Both the position numbers and the translations under genes were made by a program. From contig NZ_LMMU01000008.1 in assembly GCF_001422375.1 (NCBI RefSeq), positions 76,268-140,267 on the forward strand: DNA of 64,000 nucleotides. The letters are read 5' to 3'. The DNA is from Methylobacterium sp. Leaf99. Its GTDB lineage: Bacteria; Pseudomonadota; Alphaproteobacteria; Rhizobiales; Beijerinckiaceae. Shown here piece by piece: positions 1 through 8,565 of the stretch (positions are counted from its first letter, which is position 1; each line of letters starts with the position of its first letter). The notes beneath the pieces are model-generated. The model saw only the letters and a list, made by a program, of their open reading frames with translations, was not told the origin of the DNA and did no database searches.

Positions 1-1241
1 GTCACGCTGTCGCCCGCGCGGCTCGCCTCCAGGCTCACCACGGGCGCGCGGTTCGTCGCCTCGGCCTGCATGGCCTGAACGGCATTGCGCACAAGGTTGG
101 CGAGCGCCCGCGAGAGCTGCTCGGGATCGGCGTGGACGGTGATGTCGGGCGCGCAGCGTTCCCGAAAGACCACCGCGCAATCCGGCCCGCGCCCGGACAG
201 GTCGGCCTGGTCGGCCAGCAGGGGAGCCAGGGGAAACGGCCGCTGCTGCGGGTGGCACTCCGTCGCCCGTCCATAGGCCAGGGTCTCCTCGCAGAACCGG
301 ATCGCCCGGCCGAGGGTCGCCACCAGGCGCGGCGCCACGCGCTGCACCACCGGGTCGGTCACCCCCTCCAGGCGGTCGCCGAGGAGCTGCGCCGTGGTCA
401 GCAGGTTGCGCATCTCGTGGTTGATCTTGCTCACGGACAGCCCAAGATCGGCGAGGTGGCGCTTGGCCCGCAGCTCGCTCGCCAGCGACATCTCCATCCT
501 GGCCAGGGCGACCTCGGCATCGCCGACCTCGTCGTTGCGCCCCGATGGGACGATGACGCGGGCCGTCTCCTGCGGATCGTCGGCGAAGGCCGTGATGTTG
601 CTGACGAGCCGGCGCACGGGCCGCACGATGGCGCGCTGGAGCACGAAGAAGACCAGGCCGGCCACGACGGCGGCGATGGTCAGGGACGTGCCGAGCAGGC
701 GCAGGCAGAACGCCGCCACGGCCTGGCGCAGGGGCGCCTCGTCGACGATGACCTCCACGGGGTCGAAGCCCTCGCGGTATCGTCCGATCACCCGGATCGG
801 GGTCGCCGAGGGGCGGAACAGGGTCTCCCACGCACCGCCGATGGACTGGGCGAGATCGCTGGATTGCAGGTTGATCACGCGGGACACGGCGGGCGGCGGC
901 CCGCGGGCGATGACCTTCCGACTGCCGTCGGCATCGGCGATGATCGCCTGCGCCCGGACGCCGGTCAGGAGCCGGTCGGCGAGCTCGGGCGAGACGGTGT
1001 GATCCGGCGCGGCGTTGATCACCAGGGCCGCCACATGGGCGGCCGCGATCCGGTCCGAAAGCCACATCATCCGGTAGTTCGCTACCGTCGGCACGTAGAT
1101 CAGGATCTCGCACAGGCCCACGAGGGCGATGGTGAGCAGGAATACCCGCCCCGAGAGACCCAGGCGAAACCGGGATGCCCGTGGCGCCTGTGCCTGCGCA
1201 GCGATGAACGTCGTCTCCGGATGCAGAGCCTCCGATTTCAT
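1..1241 (-). CDS. Sensor histidine kinase, 3' end cut by window edge
   Basis: Membrane-bound two-component sensor kinase, read on the minus strand from an ATG at 1239-1241 and still open at base 1, so at least 413 residues are present. Residues about 32-52 and 180-200 are hydrophobic and flank a sensor region of about 125 residues. A HAMP-like linker follows, then a HisKA-type H-box KINHEMRN with the phospho-acceptor His near residue 275, and an N-box-like LVRNAVQAM close to the edge. The G-boxes of the ATPase domain would lie outside the window. The signal sensed is unknown, and no response regulator gene is visible on this side. The kinase assignment is firm; the target is not inferable. 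Confidence 0.85.
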   Translation of the reverse strand, partial: MKSEALHPETTFIAAQAQAPRASRFRLGLSGRVFLLTIALVGLCEILIYVPTVANYRMMWLSDRIAAAHVAALVINAAPDHTVSPELADRLLTGVRAQAIIADADGSRKVIARGPPPAVSRVINLQSSDLAQSIGGAWETLFRPSATPIRVIGRYREGFDPVEVIVDEAPLRQAVAAFCLRLLGTSLTIAAVVAGLVFFVLQRAIVRPVRRLVSNITAFADDPQETARVIVPSGRNDEVGDAEVALARMEMSLASELRAKRHLADLGLSVSKINHEMRNLLTTAQLLGDRLEGVTDPVVQRVAPRLVATLGRAIRFCEETLAYGRATECHPQQRPFPLAPLLADQADLSGRGPDCAVVFRERCAPDITVHADPEQLSRALANLVRNAVQAMQAEATNRAPVVSLEASRAGDSV

Positions 1242-1628
1242 GGATGATTTCAGCAAGCGTTTCGACCTCTACAGGCCCGTGTGAACAAGTCCGGTCTGGA
1301 CGATCGCGTCAGATATGGATGGCTCTTGGCCCGGCGACCATCCTCGAATGCGCCAAAAGGCAGGTTGCCCGTGACAAGACGCACGCGCGCATCATGAACA
1401 ATGATGAAAGCGTCGTTCAAACGGATGGGTTGCAAGGATCATCCACGGCAATGGTCCTGCCATTGCCCGGTGAAATGGCCGGGCCGAACTTCACGCGTTG
1501 GCCGGTACAGCCTGGGACGGAGCAGGCGTGCTTCGTCGACCAAATACGATATGCAAAAAACTTCGAACGGGACGGTTCGGTCGTCGGCGACCGAACCGCC
1601 TCCCTGCACGCCCGCGGTCGCGTCGGGC
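1242..1628. other. Intergenic region without a convincing gene
   Basis: About 390 bases separate the histidine kinase start from the stop of the TVP38-family gene. Short open frames exist on both strands, but none has a plausible ribosome binding site, domain or codon pattern. A local AT-rich patch lies near 1540-1570. The kinase promoter should lie in this stretch, but no clear promoter motif was recognised. Confidence 0.5.
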
Positions 1629-2513
1629 TCAGGGTAAGTGCGGAGGGCGTTCGGATATCTCAGGATGGGGTGCCGTCGGGAAACGGCGGCCGAGGCGGCG
1701 TCGCAGGACGACGGACAACATGGCGAAGGCGGCAAGGGCGGCGAGGCCGGCGATCATCTTAGGGGTGATCAGGCTCTTCAGGCTCAGGGTTTGGGCGCAT
1801 TCGAGCTCCCCCGCCGCGTGGCAGGCCGCTCGGGCCGCCTCATGGGTGGCGACCACGTCCTCGATGGCGGCCCCCGTGGTGGCATAGACCAGGGCGCCGG
1901 GGCTGAGGCCGACGATCGTCGCGAGGAGGAAGGTCCGCAACGGGACGCCGAAGGCCGCCGGCGCGAGGTTGGTCAGCCAGAACGGGAAGATCGGCAGCAG
2001 CCGCAGGAAGGCGACGTAGCCGAAGGCATCCTGCCGGAACCCCGCGGCGAGGCCGGCGAGGCGGGGGCCGGCGCGGCGCCGCAGCAGATCCGATGCCGGG
2101 CCCCGGCCGATGGAGAACACGATGGCCGCGCCCGTGCTCGCCGAGGTGACGGCGATGAGGGCGCCGGGCACGATGCCGAAGAGAAACCCGCACAGCATCG
2201 TGAGGAACAGGCTCGCCGGCACGGAGACCACCACGGCACCCACATAGGCGAGGGCCGTCACAGCCATGGTCCGGGCGGGATTCTCGGCGACGGCGGCGCT
2301 CAGCCACGCTCGGGACGCGAGGAGGCGGTCGAGATCGAGGAGTTGCGCTACGCCGGAGGCCAGGATCGCGAGGGAAGCCGTGACGAGGACGGCAATCGGC
2401 AGCCAGCGGAGGATTCGGCGCCAGGCGGGCCGGGGCGAGACCTCGGGAAGCGAGACTTCGGGAAGCGAGACCTCCGGGGGTGAGATCTGCGCAGGCGTGT
2501 CCTCTCGTATCAT
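1629..2513 (-). CDS. TVP38/TMEM64 family (DedA-superfamily) membrane protein
   Basis: 294-residue integral membrane protein of the SNARE-associated/VTT (DedA) superfamily. Start chosen at the ATG at 2511-2513 (MIREDTP); open frame continues upstream but without features. A cytoplasmic N-terminus of about 30 residues contains a proline repeat (PEVSL three times). Hydrophobic segments lie near residues 34-56 and 75-130. The family re-entrant signature LRLLPIFPFWLTNLAP is followed by a glycine-rich segment, and a last helix precedes a basic tail. DedA relatives are linked to lipid scrambling and membrane homeostasis; the substrate here is unknown. A short Cys-containing loop (about residues 240-255) before the last helix is lineage-specific. 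Confidence 0.85.
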   Translation of the reverse strand: MIREDTPAQISPPEVSLPEVSLPEVSPRPAWRRILRWLPIAVLVTASLAILASGVAQLLDLDRLLASRAWLSAAVAENPARTMAVTALAYVGAVVVSVPASLFLTMLCGFLFGIVPGALIAVTSASTGAAIVFSIGRGPASDLLRRRAGPRLAGLAAGFRQDAFGYVAFLRLLPIFPFWLTNLAPAAFGVPLRTFLLATIVGLSPGALVYATTGAAIEDVVATHEAARAACHAAGELECAQTLSLKSLITPKMIAGLAALAAFAMLSVVLRRRLGRRFPTAPHPEISERPPHLP

Positions 2514-2593
2514 TCCGGGCCCGTTCGTTCGGCATCGAAGGAGCGCGTTTGTCTTCGCACACCGGCGCGAATTCAACCGCCTTCGCACATACG

Positions 2594-2622
2594 AAAAAGG
2601 CGCCGTCCCGGGGGACGACGCC
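2594..2622 (-). terminator. Rho-independent terminator of the secreted-protein gene
   Basis: Read on the minus strand, AGGCGTCGTCCC and GGGACGGCGCCT form a 12-bp stem with one G-T wobble and a 2-base loop, followed directly by a T run. It lies 25 bases downstream of the stop of the gene at 2648-3049 and upstream of the TVP38-family gene, so the two are probably separate transcripts. Confidence 0.85.
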
Positions 2623-2647
2623 TGTTCATCAGATCCAAGCGCTTCGC

Positions 2648-3049
2648 TTAGTAGCGGCCGGCCAGCGGCGAAGTCGGATCCAGGATCGGATCGAGCGGCG
2701 AGAAGTCGATGTTGCGGATCGCGCTCGACCGGGCGCCGACGAACGGGCCGTTGGTGATCGGATCGGCGAGGATACCGGTGCCGAAACGGTCGTTGCGACC
2801 GTAAGGCGGGGAGTTCAGGTAGCTCGCCGTGATGAGCTGCGGGTTCGTGGCCGGATTGCTCACGGAGCCATTGTTGGCCTCCACCACGTTGCCGGCATCG
2901 AGCCAGGAGCGCGGGCGGATGCGGATCGGCAGCGGCTGGCTGACGCGAACGCCGGCGGGAGCATAGCGTCCCTGCGCTTCGGCCGCGGTGTTGAGGCCGA
3001 CGCCGGCGAGGGTCAGGGCGCCCATCAGGGCAATCGTGGCAGAGCGCAT
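2648..3049 (-). CDS. Small secreted protein of unknown function
   Basis: 133 residues with a clear Sec signal peptide (MRSATIALMGALTLAGVGL, cleavage after AEAQ near residue 25). The mature part is rich in Asn, Pro and Ser, with no cysteines and no recognised domain. Its own terminator follows, and an EcfG-like promoter motif (GGAAC-N17-CGTC) lies 77-102 bases upstream of the start, suggesting a monocistronic, stress-induced exported protein. Function unknown. Confidence 0.75.
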   Translation of the reverse strand: MRSATIALMGALTLAGVGLNTAAEAQGRYAPAGVRVSQPLPIRIRPRSWLDAGNVVEANNGSVSNPATNPQLITASYLNSPPYGRNDRFGTGILADPITNGPFVGARSSAIRNIDFSPLDPILDPTSPLAGRY

Positions 3050-3125
3050 GATGCACCTTGTGTAAATCTGGAGCGAATGTGTAGGCCGAACTCGTTAAGA
3101 AACTCGGCCATTCGTATGCGGGGTT

Positions 3126-3151
3126 GACGTTCGAACCCGCGCTTTAGTTCC
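3126..3151 (-). promoter_or_regulatory. EcfG-like general stress promoter motif
   Basis: On the minus strand GGAAC (plus 3147-3151) is followed after exactly 17 bases by CGTC (plus 3126-3129). The alphaproteobacterial EcfG consensus is GGAAC-N16/17-CGTT, so only the last base differs. It faces the secreted-protein gene that starts at 3049, leaving a leader of about 70 bases. Confidence 0.5.
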
Positions 3152-3155
3152 ACGA

Positions 3156-4160
3156 TTAAGGCCGCGCTTGCGCATTGCGCCGCAATCTGGCCTCATTTTT
3201 TCGTGGGCCGCCCGTGGCGAGGGACCCCGTCCGGGTATCCGGCGGCGGACGGCAGGCGGGATCGCGCCGTCCGGAGAAGCCGGGCGTGTCCGGCGCGGCC
3301 GCGAGGAGGCCATTGAGGGCACAAGCCACGGCGCGGGGCTCCGGCGCCTGGCCGAGGGGGGCGCAGAGCCAGCCGTCGAACCGGAAGAGTGCGCCGGCCG
3401 ATCCGGCAAAGCCGGTGCAGATCCGGTCGAGGGGGCCGCTGAACGTCGCCTCGAGGGTCTCGACGGCACCGAACTTCGTCTCGATGCGCCCGCGCTCGCC
3501 CGTGCGGATCACCGAGAGGCCGGGACCGTCGGCGGCGCGCCGGGCGAGGGTCACGAACAGGCGTCCGGCCGGGGCGCCCGGACCGGCTTCGGCGACGGTG
3601 AGGCGCAGGTAGGGCGACTCGATGTTCGGGAAGGCACCGAGAGCGAGGGTCTCCTCGCGCCGGCCGCTGACGGGATCGTGGCGCACGGCCTCGGTCCGGG
3701 CCGGTTCTCCGGCCCCGGAATCGTCGAGGCGGAAGCGCGGCGCCGCGACGGCGCTCGGCATCGCCGGCCGGACGGCGAGGCTCACGCTCGGGACGAACGG
3801 CGCCGGCGCATCGGACGCCGCCGCAGCATCGCCCTCGGGCCGGGCCGCCTGCGGGCGGGTCTCGCGCGCGAGCAGGCTCAACCCGGCGATGAGGGCAGCC
3901 GCACAGGCGAGGCGCGGGAGAATCCGCAGGGCCGCCGCCGGGCGCCGCCGGGGACCGGCCAGGCCTGTCTCCCGTGCCGTGTCATCGCTCGTGGTGATCT
4001 GCCGCAACCGTACCGCCTCCGCTTCGGACCGCCCGTCGCGGCGATCCTCGCCGACCGGCCGGTACGATCCGGTTTCGGCCGCGCGCGGCGGCGGCGGTTT
4101 TCCGAGTCGCGGTGAATCGCTGCTTAAGCGTCGCGGGCCCGACCCATGCCATGACGGCAT
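3156..4160 (-). CDS. Hypothetical membrane-anchored protein
   Basis: 334 residues. The first 75 are charged and cytoplasmic in character. A single hydrophobic helix follows near residues 80-100 ([19 protein letters not shown]), then an Ala/Pro-rich linker and an exported region with scattered beta-like segments containing three cysteines (contexts DRICTG, GWLCAP, VACALN). No catalytic signature was recognised. The frame is supported by typical codon use and the single transmembrane segment. Three in-frame ATGs cluster at 4145-4160, so the start is uncertain by a few codons. It is divergent from the flavin monooxygenase gene and shares the short interval 4161-4253 with it. Confidence 0.65.
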   Translation of the reverse strand: MPSWHGSGPRRLSSDSPRLGKPPPPRAAETGSYRPVGEDRRDGRSEAEAVRLRQITTSDDTARETGLAGPRRRPAAALRILPRLACAAALIAGLSLLARETRPQAARPEGDAAAASDAPAPFVPSVSLAVRPAMPSAVAAPRFRLDDSGAGEPARTEAVRHDPVSGRREETLALGAFPNIESPYLRLTVAEAGPGAPAGRLFVTLARRAADGPGLSVIRTGERGRIETKFGAVETLEATFSGPLDRICTGFAGSAGALFRFDGWLCAPLGQAPEPRAVACALNGLLAAAPDTPGFSGRRDPACRPPPDTRTGSLATGGPRKNEARLRRNAQARP

Positions 4161-4253
4161 GACAGGGTGCGCTTGCGTCCGCGCGCGCCCGTCGCGATCT
4201 CATGGGCGGGGGTACGCGATCCGTCTTCCGGATCGATGAAGGACAGCCACACG

Positions 4254-5264
4254 ATGATTCCGCTCTCCATCCTCGACCTTGCGCCGGTGCCGCAAGGGGC
4301 GACTCCGGGCGACGCCCTGCGCAATGCCCTCGCGCTCGCCCGCCACACGGAAGAACTCGGCTACCGGCGCTACTGGGTGGCCGAGCACCACAACATGATC
4401 GGCATCGCCAGCGCGGCGACCGCGGTGGTGGTCGGCTATCTCGCGGCCGGCACGCGCACCATCCGGGTCGGCGCCGGCGGCATCATGCTGCCGAACCATT
4501 CGCCCCTGGTGATCGCCGAGCAGTTCGGCACCCTGGAGGCCCTGTATCCCGGCCGGATCGACCTCGGCCTCGGCCGCGCGCCCGGCACCGATCCGCGGAC
4601 CTCGCGGGCCCTGCGCCGGTCCCACGAGGCGGCCGACACCTTCCCGCAGGACGTCCGCGAGCTGCAGAGCCTGTTCGGCGATCTCCAGCCGGGGCAGGCG
4701 GTGCAGGCCGTACCCGGCACGGGGCTGAACGTGCCCCTGTGGGTTCTCGGATCGAGCCTGTTCGGGGCGCAGCTCGCCGCCGCCTTCGGCCTGCCCTATT
4801 CCTTCGCGTCGCATTTCGCGCCCGACGCCCTGCTGCCGGCGCTGGCGACCTACCGGGCGAACTTCGTCCCCTCCCCCCAGCTGGCGGCCCCGCACGCGAT
4901 GATCGGCGTCAACGTGGTGGCGGCCGAGACCGATGCGGCGGCGCGCCGGCTGTTCACCTCGGCCCAGCAGCAGTTCACCCACCTGCTGCGCGGGACGCGA
5001 GGCCTGCTGCAGCCACCCCTCGATGACATCGAGACCTACTGGTCGCCCGCTGAGAAGGCGCAGGCCTCCCGGATGCTGGCCCGCTCCCTCGTCGGGTCGC
5101 CCGAGACCATCGCCCGCGGGCTCGCCGACCTCGTGGCCGAGACCGGGGCGGACGAGCTCATGGTGGCGTCGGCGATCCACGATCCGGCGGCACGCCAACG
5201 CTCCTACGCGCTCCTGGCCGAGGTGCGGGACGGCCTGGAACACCGGTCCGCCCGCGTCGCCTGA
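4254..5264 (+). CDS. LLM class flavin-dependent oxidoreductase (MsnO8-like)
   Basis: Luciferase-like monooxygenase-fold protein of about 336 residues. It has the typical N-terminal strand [14 protein letters not shown], the AEHHNM motif, the [20 protein letters not shown] block and the [18 protein letters not shown] block that mark the flavin-binding bacterial luciferase family in its MsnO8-like branch. It probably uses reduced FMN on an unknown substrate. The ATG at 4254 has an AGGA at a suitable distance; an in-frame ATG at 4236 (MKDSHT) is an alternative. No partner flavin reductase lies alongside. Monocistronic, between a divergent hypothetical gene and asd. Confidence 0.85.
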   Translation: MIPLSILDLAPVPQGATPGDALRNALALARHTEELGYRRYWVAEHHNMIGIASAATAVVVGYLAAGTRTIRVGAGGIMLPNHSPLVIAEQFGTLEALYPGRIDLGLGRAPGTDPRTSRALRRSHEAADTFPQDVRELQSLFGDLQPGQAVQAVPGTGLNVPLWVLGSSLFGAQLAAAFGLPYSFASHFAPDALLPALATYRANFVPSPQLAAPHAMIGVNVVAAETDAAARRLFTSAQQQFTHLLRGTRGLLQPPLDDIETYWSPAEKAQASRMLARSLVGSPETIARGLADLVAETGADELMVASAIHDPAARQRSYALLAEVRDGLEHRSARVA

Positions 5265-5543
5265 ACACCCCTGCCGGATGCGGTGAACCCTTGACAGGTT
5301 CGGGAGCAAGGCGTCTTGCTCCCGCGCTTCACGACTCATGCCGCAGCGCGGCATGGGACGGCATGCCGGATGTCCCGGGATGTGCGACCTCCACGGCCGG
5401 CAGGCCGCCGCGCTGCCCGTCCCGGGTGGTGCGGCGCACGGTGGGGAGGCCCTTAGGACGGTGCCCAAGTCCCGAACGTTGCCGCTTGGCTTCAGTCGAG
5501 CGCCGTCCCGGGATCGGGCGCTTCGAGCGGAGTGGTGAGGATC

Positions 5544-6575
5544 ATGGGTTACAAGGTCGCCGTCGTCGGTGCCACGGGCAATGTGGGCCGCGAGATGCTG
5601 GACATCCTGTCCGAGCGGGCGTTTCCCGCCGACGAGGTCGTGGCCATCGCCTCGCGCCGCTCCATGGGCCAGGACGTCTCCTTCGGCGACAAGATCCTGA
5701 AGGTGCAGGCGCTCGATTCCTACGACTTCTCCGACACGGACATCTGCCTGATGTCGGCGGGCGGCGAGACCTCGAAGGAATGGTCGCCGCGCATCGGCCA
5801 GACCGGCTGCGTCGTCATCGATAACTCGTCGGCGTTCCGCTACCATCAGGACGTGCCCCTGATCGTGCCGGAGGTGAACCCCGACGCGATCCTGGGCTTC
5901 TCCAAGCTCAACATCATCGCCAATCCGAACTGCTCGACGGCCCAGCTCGTCGTCGCCCTCAAGCCGCTCCACGATGTCGCGAAGATCACCCGCGTGGTGG
6001 TCTCGACCTACCAGTCGGTCTCGGGCGCCGGCAAGGACGCCATGGACGAGCTGTTCCAGCAGACCCGCTCGGTCTTCACCGCCGGCCAGATGGTGCAGGA
6101 GAAGTTCCCCAAGCGCATCGCCTTCAACGTCATCCCTCAGATCGACGTCTTCATGGAAGACGGCTTCACGAAGGAAGAGTGGAAGATGATGGCCGAAACG
6201 AAGAAGATGCTCGACCCGAAGATCAAGCTCACGGCCACCTGCGTGCGGGTGCCGGTGTTCATCGGCCACGCCGAGGCGGTCAACGTCGAGTTCGAGAGCC
6301 CGATGTCGGCCGACGAGGCCCGGGCGATCCTGCGCTCGGCGCCCGGCATCCTTGTGGTCGATAAGCGCGAGCCCGGCGGCTACATGACTCCGCACGAGGC
6401 GGCGGGCGAGGACGCCACCTACATCTCGCGCATCCGCGAGGACGCCACCGTGGAGAACGGCCTCGCGTTCTGGTGCGTGTCGGACAACCTGCGCAAGGGT
6501 GCGGCCCTCAACACCGTGCAGATCGCCGAGATGCTGGTGAACCGCAAGCTCCTGCCGCGCCATCAGGCCGCCTGA
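5544..6575 (+). CDS. asd: Aspartate-semialdehyde dehydrogenase
   Basis: Reduces aspartyl phosphate to aspartate semialdehyde with NADPH in the lysine/threonine/methionine/diaminopimelate pathway. 343 residues, the usual family length. An N-terminal Rossmann motif VVGATGNVGREML (residues 7-19) is followed by the active-site Cys130 in NPNCSTAQ and the substrate-site segment STYQSVSGAGKDA. The ATG at 5544 is preceded by GTGAGG; a GTG four codons upstream (5532) is possible. It stands alone, with a strong terminator at 6626-6654. Confidence 0.95.
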   Translation: MGYKVAVVGATGNVGREMLDILSERAFPADEVVAIASRRSMGQDVSFGDKILKVQALDSYDFSDTDICLMSAGGETSKEWSPRIGQTGCVVIDNSSAFRYHQDVPLIVPEVNPDAILGFSKLNIIANPNCSTAQLVVALKPLHDVAKITRVVVSTYQSVSGAGKDAMDELFQQTRSVFTAGQMVQEKFPKRIAFNVIPQIDVFMEDGFTKEEWKMMAETKKMLDPKIKLTATCVRVPVFIGHAEAVNVEFESPMSADEARAILRSAPGILVVDKREPGGYMTPHEAAGEDATYISRIREDATVENGLAFWCVSDNLRKGAALNTVQIAEMLVNRKLLPRHQAA

Positions 6576-6625
6576 AGCGCCCTCCCCGGTCCGTCGCGGA
6601 CCGGGTTCTTCGAATCTTGCCAGAG

Positions 6626-6654
6626 ACGCCGTCCCGTTCGCGGGGCGGCGTTTT
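6626..6654 (+). terminator. Rho-independent terminator of asd
   Basis: ACGCCGTCCCG and CGGGGCGGCGT form an 11-bp stem (one wobble) around a TTCG loop, followed by TTTT. A second perfect 9-bp hairpin, CCCGGTCCG/CGGACCGGG, lies just before it at 6585-6605 and is followed by TTCTT, so the asd transcript probably ends at a tandem terminator. Confidence 0.8.
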
Positions 6655-6763
6655 GCGTTCGAAGGCCCTCTTGACCGGCAATGGACCGAAATCGAATTTA
6701 CTTGAATAATTTCCTATTGTGCGCATCCTACGGTAGAACATTTCATGAACAAAGGTGTTCGCC

Positions 6764-7798
6764 ATGCCAGTGCGCAACCGAGATTTCCGGCTCCGGACGA
6801 CGGACGGTCGCGATGAGATGCGGCTTCGCCTCGCCCTCCTGACCACGGAGACGAAGCTGCTCCGCGTCCGCCACCTGATGCGGAAGTACGACCCGAATCA
6901 GCCCCGCGTTCCGGCCGGCCAGGGCGGCGGCGGACAATGGAGTCCGGCCGGGGGCGGGAACGATTCGAGTTCGCAGACGCAGCAGCGGACGCTGCTGGAC
7001 GGCGGCGGTGAAGTCCTTACCCTTCGCATTCGCTCCGGCCGCAATGAAGGGGACGAACAGCACCGGGTCATCACGCCCGACGGCGACAGCCGCTTGTTCG
7101 AGAATTCCGGCGACACCCAGACCGTTCGCGACGGGCAGACCGGCGAGGTCCTCTCGCGCGGAACGTTCCTGGGAGCGAGTGCGCCGCCCGAGGCGACGGT
7201 GCAACCGGTCTTCCTGCCGTTCGTCGTTGTCCCCGCCGTCGCAGCGACGCTGGAAGCAGCCGCGTTCCTGTTCATCTACCTCCGGGCGCGGGAACCGCGT
7301 TTCGGGAAGGCGCCCGGTACGACCGCCCTGCGCTACGACTTCGAGACGGATGTGGACAAGAAATATCCGTTGATCTGGGTTGGACCGGTCAGCCAAACGA
7401 CGCTCAATCAGGCGTGTCCCCTCAATCGCGAGGTGCAGGCGGTGACGAACGAGGCGGCGAAGCGATTGCGGGCTTTGAATCCGCATTTGGACAACACAAG
7501 ACTTGGCAATCTTATTCACTATGATATTGCCAGGACATTCAAAAATTTGAATTACCTGGGTGTTCATGTAGAGCTTTCGCTCGATAGGAGCGGCATAGAT
7601 GCTCATTATGGCAAGAAAGATTCGGTTCGCTTGGATCTCTTCGAGCTAACACCGGACAATAAGGTGTGCATCTATGACTATAAGACCGGCAGAGATGAGC
7701 TGACCCCTACTCGCGCTCTTTTGCTAACTAGGATCGCAAAGACTCGCTTTCCTGAATCGGAAGGTATTATCATGATACAAGTCCGGCCTGAAATATGA
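6764..7798 (+). CDS. Putative polymorphic toxin with PD-(D/E)XK-like C-terminus
   Basis: 344 residues, start ATG 6764 behind AAAGGTG. The N-terminus carries YDPNQPRVPAGQGGGGQW (residues 42-59), a Gly-rich motif I recall from alphaproteobacterial phage-head and toxin-like proteins. Residues about 145-180 are hydrophobic. The C-terminal third resembles a PD-(D/E)XK nuclease core: RLDLFE with Asp291, then 13 residues, then Asp305-Tyr-Lys307 in IYDYKTG. Base composition falls sharply in the last 300 bases compared with the first 700 and with flanking genes, as expected for a toxin tip acquired by exchange. The next gene overlaps it by ATGA. The nuclease and toxin roles are inference. Confidence 0.5.
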   Translation: MPVRNRDFRLRTTDGRDEMRLRLALLTTETKLLRVRHLMRKYDPNQPRVPAGQGGGGQWSPAGGGNDSSSQTQQRTLLDGGGEVLTLRIRSGRNEGDEQHRVITPDGDSRLFENSGDTQTVRDGQTGEVLSRGTFLGASAPPEATVQPVFLPFVVVPAVAATLEAAAFLFIYLRAREPRFGKAPGTTALRYDFETDVDKKYPLIWVGPVSQTTLNQACPLNREVQAVTNEAAKRLRALNPHLDNTRLGNLIHYDIARTFKNLNYLGVHVELSLDRSGIDAHYGKKDSVRLDLFELTPDNKVCIYDYKTGRDELTPTRALLLTRIAKTRFPESEGIIMIQVRPEI

Positions 7799-8487
7799 CA
7801 ACAAAACGTCAGATCAAGTCTTTGGTTCAGCCACTTCTGGAGAGGAATCCGGACCTCGTCCTCGTCGGAAACCAGACTCTCTGGTTTCGCCCGGTGGGAT
7901 CGGTTGGGCGAGTGATCCGAATCGATCGCACGAGCGATGCCGACCAGTGTGTCGCGGATTGGTTTCTGACGGAATTCTTCATGCCCGGCGTTCGGACATG
8001 GGAGACGTACGGACGTTGCGGTGATCGCATCGGTCGTTCGGATGGTTTCAAGGGTGGTTGGTATTGGTCCTGGTCCGATCCGACGATGCAGGCGGATTTC
8101 ATCACACGGGTCGAAGCGGACGCCCTGGACCGACTTCGACCCTTCGATACAGTCGACAAGTGCCTGAATTTCACCCGCGCGCGCCCTGAAACATTTATCC
8201 GTCTCGATTCGCATTGGTATCTCTTCGCCCACATAGCCCTCGGGGAACTCGACGCGGCGCGGGCGATGTGGACGAAGTCCAGGGAGTACTATCGCCCGGG
8301 CCGGATCATGGACGAACCCTTTCATCAATTGGAATATGACCGCCTTTGTCTGATCGACGCGCCGCTGATGGCCGACGACCGGGCGGGGCTGGCAGCTCTC
8401 CTGCACCGGTGGGAGGCGGAGAACATCGTCGGCAGCCCCCTCGAACCCCACTGGGTCAAGAAGCCCCTCCCCCTCGAAGTGGGCTGA
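7795..8487 (+). CDS. Putative immunity protein for the preceding toxin-like protein
   Basis: 230-residue soluble protein whose ATG overlaps the stop of the upstream gene (ATGA at 7795-7798), implying translational coupling. It has no signal peptide or transmembrane helix and is rich in Trp, Asp and Arg. No family was recognised; the segments GWYWSWSDPTM and DSHWYLFAHIALGE are distinctive. Position, coupling, size and soluble character fit an immunity protein that neutralises the upstream putative nuclease, but the sequence alone does not prove it. A bidirectional terminator follows, isolating the pair as a cassette. Confidence 0.5.
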   Translation: MTTKRQIKSLVQPLLERNPDLVLVGNQTLWFRPVGSVGRVIRIDRTSDADQCVADWFLTEFFMPGVRTWETYGRCGDRIGRSDGFKGGWYWSWSDPTMQADFITRVEADALDRLRPFDTVDKCLNFTRARPETFIRLDSHWYLFAHIALGELDAARAMWTKSREYYRPGRIMDEPFHQLEYDRLCLIDAPLMADDRAGLAALLHRWEAENIVGSPLEPHWVKKPLPLEVG

Positions 8488-8505
8488 TGCGGCATCCGAC
8501 CCACG

Positions 8506-8545
8506 AAAAAGCCGGCGGCGTCGCGAGGACGCCGCCGGCTTTTTT
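8506..8545. terminator. Bidirectional rho-independent terminator
   Basis: GCCGGCGGCGTC and GACGCCGCCGGC form a perfect 12-bp stem around a 5-base loop, with an A run on the left and a T run on the right. It serves both the plus-strand immunity-like gene ending at 8487 and the minus-strand glgB ending at 8566, and marks the end of the whole glucan/trehalose locus. Confidence 0.9.
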
Positions 8546-8565
8546 GTCCGCCATGCAGGCCGTTA

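Noticed and set aside
1244-1762. Overlapping open frames in 1242-1762 as a gene
   Set aside because: They lack a ribosome site and recognisable composition, and the part beyond 1629 is antisense to the TVP38-family gene.
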